Of a stretch of DNA of 6,656 bases, positions 6,592 to 6,656 are shown piece by piece. Location: contig CAMBID010000044.1 of NCBI GenBank assembly GCA_945867445.1, positions 1 to 6,656 of the forward strand. Reading direction: 5' to 3'. The notes beneath the pieces are model-generated. The model ran no database searches, had not been told where the DNA came from, and saw only the letters and a program-made list of their open reading frames with translations. This DNA comes from an uncultured Clostridia bacterium. Lineage in GTDB: Bacteria; Bacillota; Clostridia; Oscillospirales; Oscillospiraceae. Within the stretch, counting starts at the first letter, position 1; every line of letters starts with the position of its first letter. The position numbers and the translations under genes are program-made.

Positions 6592-6656
6592 TGTGATCTT
6601 CCTTTCGTATTTTAAATGGAATTTTCTTTTCCCTCCGGGGGGATATCGTCAGCGGG
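6592..6656 (-). promoter_or_regulatory. pstS leader, incomplete at window edge
   Basis: The leader contains the pstS ribosome-binding site (AAGGAAG, 6598-6604) and an AT-rich stretch with a -10-like TAAAAT (6609-6614) but no recognisable -35. That -10 would start transcription at about 6602, inside the ribosome-binding site, so it is doubtful. I see no TTAACA-type direct repeats or paired CTGTCA sites. The phosphate-responsive promoter probably lies beyond the window edge. Confidence 0.35.

Noticed and set aside
6609..6614. TAAAAT as the pstS -10 element
   Set aside because: Transcription would begin inside the ribosome-binding site and there is no -35 at the proper distance. It is kept only as a note in the leader entry.
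5650..6615. A 321-codon plus-strand open frame opposite pstS, very rich in Gly and Ala
   Set aside because: The Gly/Ala-rich low-complexity product is what antisense reading of GC-rich codons gives; the opposite strand encodes a full PstS with lipobox and phosphate-binding motifs.

Overview
This window holds one complete phosphate-acquisition and phosphate-signalling operon, all on the minus strand and read right to left: pstS, pstC, pstA, pstB, phoU, a PhoP/PhoB-type response regulator gene and a PhoR-type sensor kinase gene. All seven genes look intact, with uninterrupted frames, family-typical lengths and the expected motifs. About 96 percent of the window is coding. I see no tRNA, rRNA, insertion sequence, CRISPR array or phage gene.

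The organism is probably a GC-rich member of the Clostridia, for example an Oscillospiraceae gut anaerobe of the Flavonifractor/Lawsonibacter kind. The grounds are high GC with strong third-position G/C preference, strong AGGAGG-type ribosome-binding sites, a lipoprotein PstS, a response regulator resembling those of Clostridia, and a two-transmembrane PhoR with a sizeable external domain and a PAS domain. The taxonomic placement is inference from style, not from a search.

Layout: 6592-6656 is the pstS leader, cut by the window edge, with no convincing Pho box. pstS (5737-6591) is followed by a 73-nt gap holding a perfect 12-bp stem-loop without a T-run. pstC (4779-5663), pstA (3931-4782) and pstB (3179-3934) are linked by 4-nt ATGA stop/start overlaps. 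A 50-nt gap leads to phoU (2478-3128). phoU, phoP (1807-2481, GTG start) and phoR (143-1810) are again linked by 4-nt overlaps. Positions 1-142 carry no gene, but hold an AT-rich hairpin just past the phoR stop and a strong GC-rich inverted repeat.

How it works (family knowledge): PstS captures phosphate outside the membrane, PstC and PstA form the channel, and PstB drives import by ATP hydrolysis. PhoU restrains the transporter and signalling. PhoR and the response regulator turn on the Pho regulon when phosphate is scarce. Having transporter, PhoU, regulator and kinase in one coupled unit suggests transport state and signalling are tied together.

The system itself is well known; I do not see an undescribed one. 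The best leads are regulatory: a near-consensus extended -10 promoter inside phoU, in a patch of unusually AT-rich codons and placed to drive phoP-phoR separately, and the stem-loop between pstS and pstC.
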